Source: Planctomycetota bacterium
GTDB lineage: Bacteria > Planctomycetota > UBA1135 > UBA2386
NCBI GenBank assembly: GCA_020425885.1
Contig: JAGQRA010000677.1
Coordinates: 1-12,738, forward strand
DNA: 12,738 nucleotides
Reading direction: 5' to 3'
Part shown: piece by piece, positions 6,577 through 12,738 of the stretch
Position numbering within the stretch: position 1 is the stretch's first letter
How the letters are laid out: each line of letters begins with the position of its first letter
Made by a program: the position numbers and the translations under genes
The notes under the pieces: generated by a model
The model's input: only the letters and a program-made list of their open reading frames with translations
What the model was told of the DNA's origin: nothing
Database searches by the model: none

Positions 6577-7971
6577 TCAGCGGCGGCCGATCGTCAGCCT
6601 GCCGCCGGCCGAACTCGCCACGCCCAGTGCATTGGCAGCGGAATCGAGCACTCCGACCTGCACGAAGATCGACAGGCCGGCCGCGAATGCGGGCAGCGCG
6701 CCGGTCGACCACAGGCTCGGCGCCGGGCCGAGGAACTCGAGGGTCTGTGGATTGGCAAGCAGGGTGCAGCCGGGCGCGCCGAGTCCACCGAGTGTGAGCG
6801 GCAGCGGTCCGAGCGGCGAGTGCGTGTCGTCGAAGCCGACGATCATCAACGTCATGCGGCCTGTCGGCACGCCCGTGACGGTGACCGTCGCCGCGGAGCC
6901 GGCCCAAGGCAGATGCGGCTCGGCAACCGCGATGTTCGGCACGTAGCCGGGACCGCAGCCGCTGCCGTAGGTCGAGAACGACGCCGGCAGCACGGTCTGG
7001 TAGATCCAGCTCCCGTCGGTGGGGGCGGATTGCGGCTCGTAGCCGCCATGACGGAAGACGCGCCGTCGAAGCGGGTCGTAGACGAGTCCGCAGCCCGTGC
7101 CGTGGGTCGGCGTCGTGACCGGTGTCCGTTGTGTCCAGCCGTTGCCATCCCACTCCCAGGTATCGCTGTTGTAGACACCCTGGGAGTCGCCGCCATGCAT
7201 CACGCTGCGACCGCGGTAGGCGTCGAACTCCATGCCGCAGTGACCGCGCGCCGGCGGAGACGTCGCCGGCGAACGCTGTACCCAGGCACCATTCCATTCC
7301 CAGGTGTCGTTGAACGCGATCGCGCTGGGATTGAACTGGATCAGGCCGCCGAACATCACGGCGACGTTCCGATGTTCGTCCCAGCAGATTCCGGGTCCGC
7401 GCCGCGCCGGTGGCGACCCGGGTTGGCCGTCGCCTACGAGCTGGATCCAGTTCGTCCCATCCCATCGCCAGGTGTCGTTGCGGTGGGAGCCGTCATGACC
7501 GCCGAACATCAGGATGCTCGCGGTCGAGGGATCGTAGACGAAGCCCGGGAAGTACCGCGGCGACGGTGATGCCGACGTCGCGAGTTGGCTCCAGTTCGCG
7601 CCGTTCCAGGCCCAGAGCTGGTTGCTGTAGGCCGCGCCCGTCCAGCCACCGAACAACACGCACTGGGCCCGCGCGCGGTCGTAGGCGAGCAGGCAACCGT
7701 AGGAGGCAACAGGGGAGCTCGGCGTCGTCCGCTGCACCCACCCCGTTCCGGCGGTCCATTCGCGCGTGTCTCCGAGGATGCCGGTGGTGCCCCTGCCACC
7801 GAAGACCACGATGACGTCGCGGGCACGATCGGCCGTCATGGCGTGGTGATAGCGCTGAATCGTGCTGCCCGACGACCCCGTGATGTCGGTCCAGTCGGTC
7901 TGGGCCGGCAATATCGTGGCGAGAAGGATCAGCGGCAGGACGATGCGGCGCGAGTGCGAAGTGGATTCCAT
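6577..7971 (-). CDS. secreted Kelch-repeat protein with planctomycete-type C-terminal domain
   Basis: A 464-residue exported protein. Residues 1-24 form a signal peptide (charged SHSRR, hydrophobic IVLPLILLATILP, then AQT). Residues 40-330 hold six Kelch-like blades, each with a YDxxR element, an FGG or HGG turn and a W-W-GxxW end (e.g. VLFGGW 105-110, LMFGGH 154-159, VMFGGL 205-210, NDTWEWNG 221-228, SDTWEWDGNGW 269-279), suggesting a six-bladed propeller. Residues 335-464 form a separate Gly-rich beta domain starting YGSGCGPGY and containing GAPGCTLL and FVQVGVLDSAANALG. The same domain end appears in the fragment at the right edge. No catalytic residues are obvious; adhesion or carbohydrate binding outside the cell is plausible but unproven. 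It is 137 bases from the RraA-like gene and probably a separate unit. Confidence 0.85.
   Translation of the reverse strand: MESTSHSRRIVLPLILLATILPAQTDWTDITGSSGSTIQRYHHAMTADRARDVIVVFGGRGTTGILGDTREWTAGTGWVQRTTPSSPVASYGCLLAYDRARAQCVLFGGWTGAAYSNQLWAWNGANWSQLATSASPSPRYFPGFVYDPSTASILMFGGHDGSHRNDTWRWDGTNWIQLVGDGQPGSPPARRGPGICWDEHRNVAVMFGGLIQFNPSAIAFNDTWEWNGAWVQRSPATSPPARGHCGMEFDAYRGRSVMHGGDSQGVYNSDTWEWDGNGWTQRTPVTTPTHGTGCGLVYDPLRRRVFRHGGYEPQSAPTDGSWIYQTVLPASFSTYGSGCGPGYVPNIAVAEPHLPWAGSAATVTVTGVPTGRMTLMIVGFDDTHSPLGPLPLTLGGLGAPGCTLLANPQTLEFLGPAPSLWSTGALPAFAAGLSIFVQVGVLDSAANALGVASSAGGRLTIGRR
6982..7854 (-). repeat. six tandem Kelch-type protein repeats
   Basis: Within the Kelch gene, six units of about 40-50 codons repeat the order YDxxR, FGG, (N/S)DTWxW(N/D)GxxW. 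The similarity also shows in the DNA, for example the related strings cattcccaggt at 7297-7307, catcgccaggt at 7463-7473 and cactcccaggt at 7150-7160, each encoding the DTWxW element. They are divergent enough that recent duplication is unlikely. Confidence 0.7.
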
Positions 7972-8189
7972 TTTCGTGTTGACGAGTTGCGATGTGTTGT
8001 GCGGCGAGCACCGCAGCGAGCGCCGAGCCGCAGCTGTAGCTGGCGAGCGGCATCGGCAACCCCGTCAACCCACCGGCTGGCAGGTCGATCGGATTGGCGT
8101 CCGGCTACGCCTCTCTGGGGATGCACGGATCGATGATGAGGATACCGTGGGTGACCATACCGGGCCTTCGGCTCGGAAGGGTGAGCGAT
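7972..8189. other. divergent intergenic region between the Kelch and kinase-GT2 genes
   Basis: These 218 bases separate two genes read away from each other, so promoters for both should lie here. I find no convincing -35/-10 pair on either strand. A GGAAGG at 8175-8180 lies nine bases before the GTG at 8190 and is a good ribosome binding site. The frame of the plus-strand gene is open back to a TTG at 8094 with ATG codons at 8121, 8133 and 8136, so part of this stretch could be coding if an earlier start is used. Confidence 0.5.
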
Positions 8190-10088
8190 GTGAGACGCCA
8201 TGACCGCCGAACCCCAGCAGATGCTCGCCTCGGCCCGTTTCGGGGCGTGGCCGAGGAGCTGGCGATTCGCGCCGCTGGCGGCGATGCGGCGGCGGGGTCG
8301 GCAACGGCGGAGGTCTTGAGTCGCGGCCTGCTGGCCTGGACGTTCGCGGTGCGGTCGGAATGCTCGGAGCGGATCGTGAAGCTGTTCTCACCGCAGGTGG
8401 CCGAGTTCTTCGAACGCGACCCCGACCCGCGGGTGCGCACGTTCGGACGGTTGTTCCCGATCGCGCCGTTCTTCTCGACGACGGCACGATGGTCGCTTCC
8501 CGCCGATGGCCTCGCGCCGGTGCGGGTGGCGGAGGTGCTCGACGAAGGTGTGCTCGACGGCTGCGTGTCGTTCGTCGTGATGACGCGTCTGTCCGGCGAT
8601 CGGTGGCGACCGCGGGCCTGGCGCTCGGCGTCGGCGCGCCGGCGCGGCTCGCGGGCCCTCGGCGCGTTGACGAGAAGGCTGCACGGTGCCGACCTTGTCG
8701 CATCGGACGCGCCGAGGTTCGAACCGAACGCGTGGCTGGATCGGGTGGGCGAGCTGCTGTTCCTCGTCTGCGATCAGATCCAGGCCGCCGTTCCCAAAGG
8801 CGCCGGATCCGTCGCTCGCCTTCACGGTCGCGTGCATGCAGTGCTCGAGCTGGCCCGGACGATGCCGCTCGGCGGCGAGGTCCTCGTGCACGGCGACTGC
8901 CATCCCGCGAACCTGTTGTTCGACGAGCGCGGTGAGGTCTCGGGCATGGTCGACTTCGAGCTGATGTGCCTGGGGCCGGCCGCGCTCGACTTCCGGCACC
9001 TCTCGAAGTTGGACGCCGCGGCGTTCCTGTCGGGATACGGCGGCTACGACGGCGGCCTCGAGGAGGCCTGCTGGCTCGGTCACTTCATGGACCTGCTGTG
9101 GGAGGGGCTCGGGCTGCTGGCCCAGCTCAGGATCCGCGGCGATGCGATGTCGGGCGCCGTCCGGCGACGATTGGCGCAGTGGCTCTACCTGCTCCGGCTG
9201 TGCGAACGGAAGGAACTGCGGCGCGGGCCGGCCTGGCGGCGTCGGCTGCGGCGGCTGGCGATCCGGTTTGGTCTCACGCTGGAGCGGGCGAGTCGGCCGC
9301 TGCGGTTGTCGCGTTCCGAACCCGCGGCGTCGACGCCGGTATCCACCGCAGCCCGGGTCGCTGTGATCGTGCCGACCTGGAATCAGTGGCAGACCACGAC
9401 CCGGCCGTGCCTGCGTTCGTTGTTGTGGTTCACGGACATGCCCTATCGCGTGATCTTCGTCGACAACGGCAGCGTCGACGACACGCGAACCGCACTGCGG
9501 CGAGCGGCAGCCGGGGACCCGCGGGTCGAAGTCGCCTTCGCCGATCGCAACCTCGGCTGGGCCGGCGGCTCGCTGCTGGGACTGGATCGGGTGCACGCGA
9601 CCGACACCCATGTGCTGTTGCTCAACAGCGACACGATGGTCACGCCGCGATGGTTGGCGAAGCTGCTCGGGCACCTCGTCTCCGGCCCAGCGGGCACGGT
9701 CGTGATCCCTGACGAGTATCCGCAGGAAAGCGGTGCCGTCGGCCCGGCCGCGCCGGAGGCCGCCATCGTTCCGGGCACGGTCTTCGCCGCGCCGCCGCCC
9801 GCGCTCGGCTGTGTCCTCGACCTGTCGGCGCGGGTCGAGCAGCGCCACTGGAGAATCGCCCGGCCCGGACCGCCGAGTGGCTTCTGCGCCTTGTTCGACG
9901 TCGCCCAGGTGTCGCGGGTGAGGCAGTACCTGGCGGACTTCGATCGCTATCACGCCGGCGAGCTGGACCCGATCGAGGCCTGGCGCAGCTCGGGCCTGCG
10001 ATCGCTGGTCGCGATGGACACCTTCGTCTTCCACGCGCGCGGCGGCTCCGGCGGCTACTACCGCTACGATCGGGCCAGGGCGCTGTGA
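8190..10088 (+). CDS. fusion of APH-type kinase and family-2 glycosyltransferase
   Basis: From GTG 8190 the product has 632 residues and two joined enzymes. Residues about 15-350 form an aminoglycoside/choline-kinase-like phosphotransferase: possible ATP-site Lys in RIVKLF at about 64, the catalytic loop HGDCHPANLLFD at 234-245 (H234, D236, N241) and the metal-binding VDFE at 254-257. Residues 390-632 form a GT2 glycosyltransferase: VAVIVPTWNQ at 390-399, VIFVDNGSVDDT at 421-432, LLLNSDTMVTPRW at 476-488 (DxD-like site), SGFCALFDV at 563-571 and a final FVFHARGGSG. The fragment is soluble, with no membrane helices. A basic stretch links the domains. The start was chosen for the GGAAGG nine bases upstream; TTG 8094 or ATG 8121-8136 are alternatives. 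The stop overlaps the YfhO gene start as GTGA, implying co-translation. A role in activating and transferring a surface sugar is inference. Confidence 0.85.
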   Translation: MRRHDRRTPADARLGPFRGVAEELAIRAAGGDAAAGSATAEVLSRGLLAWTFAVRSECSERIVKLFSPQVAEFFERDPDPRVRTFGRLFPIAPFFSTTARWSLPADGLAPVRVAEVLDEGVLDGCVSFVVMTRLSGDRWRPRAWRSASARRRGSRALGALTRRLHGADLVASDAPRFEPNAWLDRVGELLFLVCDQIQAAVPKGAGSVARLHGRVHAVLELARTMPLGGEVLVHGDCHPANLLFDERGEVSGMVDFELMCLGPAALDFRHLSKLDAAAFLSGYGGYDGGLEEACWLGHFMDLLWEGLGLLAQLRIRGDAMSGAVRRRLAQWLYLLRLCERKELRRGPAWRRRLRRLAIRFGLTLERASRPLRLSRSEPAASTPVSTAARVAVIVPTWNQWQTTTRPCLRSLLWFTDMPYRVIFVDNGSVDDTRTALRRAAAGDPRVEVAFADRNLGWAGGSLLGLDRVHATDTHVLLLNSDTMVTPRWLAKLLGHLVSGPAGTVVIPDEYPQESGAVGPAAPEAAIVPGTVFAAPPPALGCVLDLSARVEQRHWRIARPGPPSGFCALFDVAQVSRVRQYLADFDRYHAGELDPIEAWRSSGLRSLVAMDTFVFHARGGSGGYYRYDRARAL

Positions 10089-12613
10089 GCGAGCGGCCCG
10101 CGGTCGTGAGCAGGTCACGGCGACGCCACGATGCGTTCGCGTTGTTGGTGCTGCTGGCGTTGGTGCTGGTTCCGGTCGCCGCGACCCTGGCCGGCGATCG
10201 TGCCTACCTGCCGCGGCATCCTGGCGCGCGCGACCTGCCGTGGTCCGCGGTCGCCGGCGCAGAGTTCGCCGCCGAGCCCGACAACCGCAGCTTCAACGAC
10301 AAGATCTGGCTGATCCATCCCGGCCTCGCCTACGGCAGCGCCGCGTTGCGCGGCGGTCGGCTGCCGTTGTGGAACCCGTCGTTGCTCGCCGGTCTCCCGC
10401 ATGCGGCCAATCCGATGTCGGCGGTGTTCTACCCGCCGAACTGGGCGGTGGCGTGGTTGCCATCCGTCGACGCCGTGTTGGCGATCGCCGCGCTGCACGT
10501 GCTGCTCGGCGGTGTGTTCATGTTGATGTTCCTGCGGACCAGCGGCCTGTCGCCCGGTGCCGCGCTGATCGGCGCCATCGGTTTTGCCTTCTCGGGCTGG
10601 GTCGCCGCGCATCTGCACAACACGCAGCTGGTCGCGACCGTGGTCTGGGTGCCGCTCGGGCTCTGGGCCATGGAACGTCTCTTCCGTCACGGCCGCTCCG
10701 GGCCGGGGCCGTTCGCCGCGCTCGCCATGGCCGTGGCGATGATGTGGCTGGCCGGATTCCCGCAATTCGCCCTGCTCGGTTGCGTGGCGTTGCTGACCTA
10801 CGCGGTCTGCGGGTTGCTCGCGAACCGAGGTCGGCAGCTGCTGCGTCGCGCGGCCTGGCTCGGCGCCGCCGCGGTCACGGGGTTGCTGCTGGCGGCGGTC
10901 CAGCTGCTGCCGACCTTGGAGCTGATGCAGCGCGCCGCGCGCGGCCCGCGAACGGTGGCGGACCTGCAGAGCGAACACTATCGACCCGGAGCATGGATCG
11001 GCCTGGTGCTGCCGCGCACGCTCGGCGATCCGATGCGCGGTGAGGATTGGCGACAGCAGGGGCTCGCGCCCGCGCTGCTCGGCGAGGGGCCGCAGCGCAC
11101 TCCGCCGCTGATCGGCAACTGGAGCGAACGCACGGTCTATCCCGGCATCGCGGTGTTGCTGTTGGCCGTCCTGGGACTCGGCTCGCGGCGACGTCGCACC
11201 GCGGTCTCGCTGATCGTCACGGCCGGGGTCGGAGTGGCGATGGCGTGCTCGACCGTCTGCATCGCGGGCTATGGCCGCCTGCCGGGTTTCGCGGCGGGTG
11301 CGCCGGCGCGCGCGGTGCTGTTGCTGGCCATCGCCGTGCCCGCGTTGGCGGCATGCGGTTGGCGAGTCCTGCTCGACCATGTCGAGCGGCGGCTCGGCGC
11401 CGCGCTGGTCGTCGCGCTGTTCGCCATCGCCGTCGGCGCCGGCGCGCTGGCCGCGGTCGCGCTCGTCGCCGATTGGTACGAAGGCCTCGTCGTCGATCTG
11501 GTCGTGTTGGCCGCGACGACGCTCGCCCTCGGCGGCTTGCTGCTGCTGCATCGGCGCGCGACCCTGGGCCGGCGCGCGCTGTGCGCCGGCCTGATCGCGG
11601 TGGTGGCGGCAGACCTGCTGGCATTCTGGTTGCCCGTGAACCAGCCGGTCGCGAAGGCTCGGCTGTACGAAACGACGCCGGCGCTGCGGTTCCTGTCGGA
11701 AAACCTCGGGCACGATCGGTTCCTGCGCATGAGCGAGAACCGCGCGCAGGCGGTGACCGATCGCCCGGTCCTGTTCCATTGCAATCAGAACCTGCTGTTC
11801 GGTCTGCGTGATGCGCAGGGCTACGGCATCCTCGTGCCGAGGCCCTACCTGGAGCTGTGGCGCGAGCTGGCCAGCCTCTGGAGCGGCGTCGGTTTCGCCG
11901 GCATCGCCGTCGGTGATGCGGCGTCGCCGGTGCTCGACCTCGCCGCCGTTCGCTACCTGATCGCCGCGCGCCCGATGCGCGAGCTGGCCGAGCTGCAGGT
12001 CCATCCCGAACCCGGCGCGAACGGCGACCTCTGGATCTACCGCAACCCGGACTTCCTGCCGCGGGCGCGGTTGGTGTCACGGGCTCGCGTGGCCGAGGCC
12101 GACGCGGCCAGGCACCTGCTGCTCGACGGCGCTGTCGATCTGACCGAGGAGGTGCTCGTCGACCGGTTGCCCGACCGGCCGTCGAACGCGGTCGCGGGAT
12201 CGCGCGACCCCGCGGCGAACGGTGTGGATTGGATCCGCGACGAGCCCGAGTCGCTCGAGTTCAGGGTGCAGGCCGACGCGCCGTGCTACCTGGTCGTCGC
12301 CGATACCTGGGACCCGGGATGGCAGGCCAGGGTCATCGATGCTGAAGGCCGGCGACGGCAGGCTCCGATCCTGCAGGCGATGACCTGCTTCCGCGCCGTC
12401 GCGCTGGCACCCGGGGATCGACGCGTCGAGATGGTCTACCGCCCATGGTCGATCCGCGTCGGCATCGTGACGTCGCTGCTGGTGTTGGTGATCGGCGCGG
12501 TCGTGCTGGTGGTGTGGTGGCGTCGATCTACGATCCGCCGACCACGCCCGCACCGCCCGGCGTCACAGCGAGACCGATCGGTCCTCCCGGATCGAGGGCC
12601 ATCGCCTGGGTGA
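10085..12613 (+). CDS. YfhO-family polytopic membrane protein (GT-C-like)
   Basis: An 842-residue membrane protein with about 13 hydrophobic segments between residues 18 and 515, a soluble domain at about 520-785 and one last helix at 792-812. Family marks: a first periplasmic loop with PLWNPSLLAGLPHAANPMSA at 94-113 and YPPNW, and the C-terminal LVVADTWDPGWQARVI at 736-751 followed by RAVALAPGDRRVEMVYRPWS, as in YfhO proteins (PF09586). In Bacillus and relatives YfhO works with the GT2 protein CsbB to transfer a lipid-linked sugar onto lipoteichoic acid; the neighbouring kinase-GT2 gene gives a similar pairing. It starts at GTG 10085, overlapping the previous stop, with AGGG at 10077-10080. 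The last 30 or so residues (Arg/Pro/Ser-rich) lie antisense to the gene at 12528-12738 and may not be part of the conserved protein. Confidence 0.9.
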   Translation: MSERPAVVSRSRRRHDAFALLVLLALVLVPVAATLAGDRAYLPRHPGARDLPWSAVAGAEFAAEPDNRSFNDKIWLIHPGLAYGSAALRGGRLPLWNPSLLAGLPHAANPMSAVFYPPNWAVAWLPSVDAVLAIAALHVLLGGVFMLMFLRTSGLSPGAALIGAIGFAFSGWVAAHLHNTQLVATVVWVPLGLWAMERLFRHGRSGPGPFAALAMAVAMMWLAGFPQFALLGCVALLTYAVCGLLANRGRQLLRRAAWLGAAAVTGLLLAAVQLLPTLELMQRAARGPRTVADLQSEHYRPGAWIGLVLPRTLGDPMRGEDWRQQGLAPALLGEGPQRTPPLIGNWSERTVYPGIAVLLLAVLGLGSRRRRTAVSLIVTAGVGVAMACSTVCIAGYGRLPGFAAGAPARAVLLLAIAVPALAACGWRVLLDHVERRLGAALVVALFAIAVGAGALAAVALVADWYEGLVVDLVVLAATTLALGGLLLLHRRATLGRRALCAGLIAVVAADLLAFWLPVNQPVAKARLYETTPALRFLSENLGHDRFLRMSENRAQAVTDRPVLFHCNQNLLFGLRDAQGYGILVPRPYLELWRELASLWSGVGFAGIAVGDAASPVLDLAAVRYLIAARPMRELAELQVHPEPGANGDLWIYRNPDFLPRARLVSRARVAEADAARHLLLDGAVDLTEEVLVDRLPDRPSNAVAGSRDPAANGVDWIRDEPESLEFRVQADAPCYLVVADTWDPGWQARVIDAEGRRRQAPILQAMTCFRAVALAPGDRRVEMVYRPWSIRVGIVTSLLVLVIGAVVLVVWWRRSTIRRPRPHRPASQRDRSVLPDRGPSPG

Positions 12614-12738
12614 AGAAGCGGGTGCCGATCAGCCCGGTGGCGGCCGGTATGGCAAGGGTCCAGATGCCCAGGCCGTTCTGCAACGGCACCAGCACGACGA
12701 AGTCCGGCCGCACGCGCAGCGCGCATCCCGGGAAACCA
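12528..12738 (-). CDS. 3' end of a secreted protein with planctomycete-type C-terminal domain
   Basis: The last 69 codons of a minus-strand gene that enters from the right edge and ends at TAG 12528-12530. The readable part begins GFPGCALRVRPDFVVLVPLQ and goes on through FFTQAMALDPGGPIGLAV to a Gly-rich end (GGAGVVGGS). It matches, feature by feature, the end of the Kelch protein (GAPGCTLL ... FVQVGVLDSAANALGVASSAGG), so both carry the same C-terminal domain. The upstream domains and function are outside the window. It converges on the YfhO gene and overlaps its 3' end by 86 bases. The clear domain match on this strand supports it as the true coding strand in the overlap. Confidence 0.75.
   Translation of the reverse strand, partial: GFPGCALRVRPDFVVLVPLQNGLGIWTLAIPAATGLIGTRFFTQAMALDPGGPIGLAVTPGGAGVVGGS

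Noticed and set aside
6440..7465. Long upstream extension of the RraA-like frame
   Set aside because: It is antisense to the Kelch gene, Arg-rich and without family similarity; the ATG at 6439 gives the usual RraA-family length.
8200..8320. ATG at 8200 (MTAEPQQMLASARFGAW) as an alternative start before the kinase domain
   Set aside because: It is in another frame and stops soon after; using it would require a frameshift. The GTG at 8190 has a well-placed GGAAGG.
8388..10118. 576-codon minus-strand open frame opposite the kinase-GT2 gene
   Set aside because: Arg/Gln/Pro/His-rich composition with no recognisable domain; it mirrors a gene with clear motifs on the plus strand. GC-rich DNA gives long antisense frames.
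10115..12004. 629-codon minus-strand open frame opposite the YfhO gene
   Set aside because: Composition is Gln/Arg/His-rich low complexity, typical of the shadow of a hydrophobic membrane protein gene.

Overview
The window is GC-rich DNA, most likely from a planctomycete-type bacterium. The main lineage clue is a C-terminal domain seen twice: at the end of the secreted Kelch protein (6577-7971) and in the gene fragment at the right edge (12528-12738). I associate this domain (GxPGC ... FxQ ... LDxxxNxxGLxxxxGG) with secreted proteins of Planctomycetota; that is recalled family knowledge, not a search result. Scarce Shine-Dalgarno sequences and the sugar-acid catabolic genes fit the same picture. 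Coding density is high: no gap exceeds about 220 bases, and I see no rRNA, tRNA, CRISPR array, insertion sequence or integrase.

Layout, left to right. (1) 1-1630, minus: 5' part of a DUF4157 (eCIS-core type) protein with an HELTH motif and a LysM domain, running off the left edge. (2) 1773-2625, plus: a short helical protein and a minimal nucleotidyltransferase-like protein, resembling widespread two-gene units of the toxin/antitoxin (MNT) type; the first gene has lost its in-frame stop. (3) 6439 down to 2636, minus: a compact catabolic operon in the order RraA/HMG-aldolase-like protein, small SAF subunit and large subunit of a UxaA-type dehydratase/lyase, sodium:solute symporter. (4) 6577-7971, minus: secreted six-repeat Kelch protein. 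(5) 8190-12613, plus: a fused APH-type kinase / family-2 glycosyltransferase, translationally coupled by a GTGA overlap to a large YfhO-family membrane protein. (6) 12528-12738, minus: 3' end of another secreted protein, convergent with and overlapping the YfhO gene.

How the genes may work together. The catabolic operon looks like uptake of an anionic C3-C6 acid by the Na+ symporter, dehydration or lyase cleavage by the two-subunit UxaA enzyme, and aldol cleavage or decarboxylation by the RraA-like enzyme; the substrate cannot be read from sequence. The kinase-GT2 fusion plus YfhO resembles, in part, the CsbB/YfhO pairs of Firmicutes that glycosylate cell-surface polymers, but with an added kinase domain. 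I consider this pair and the unassigned catabolic operon the two best candidates for something undescribed.
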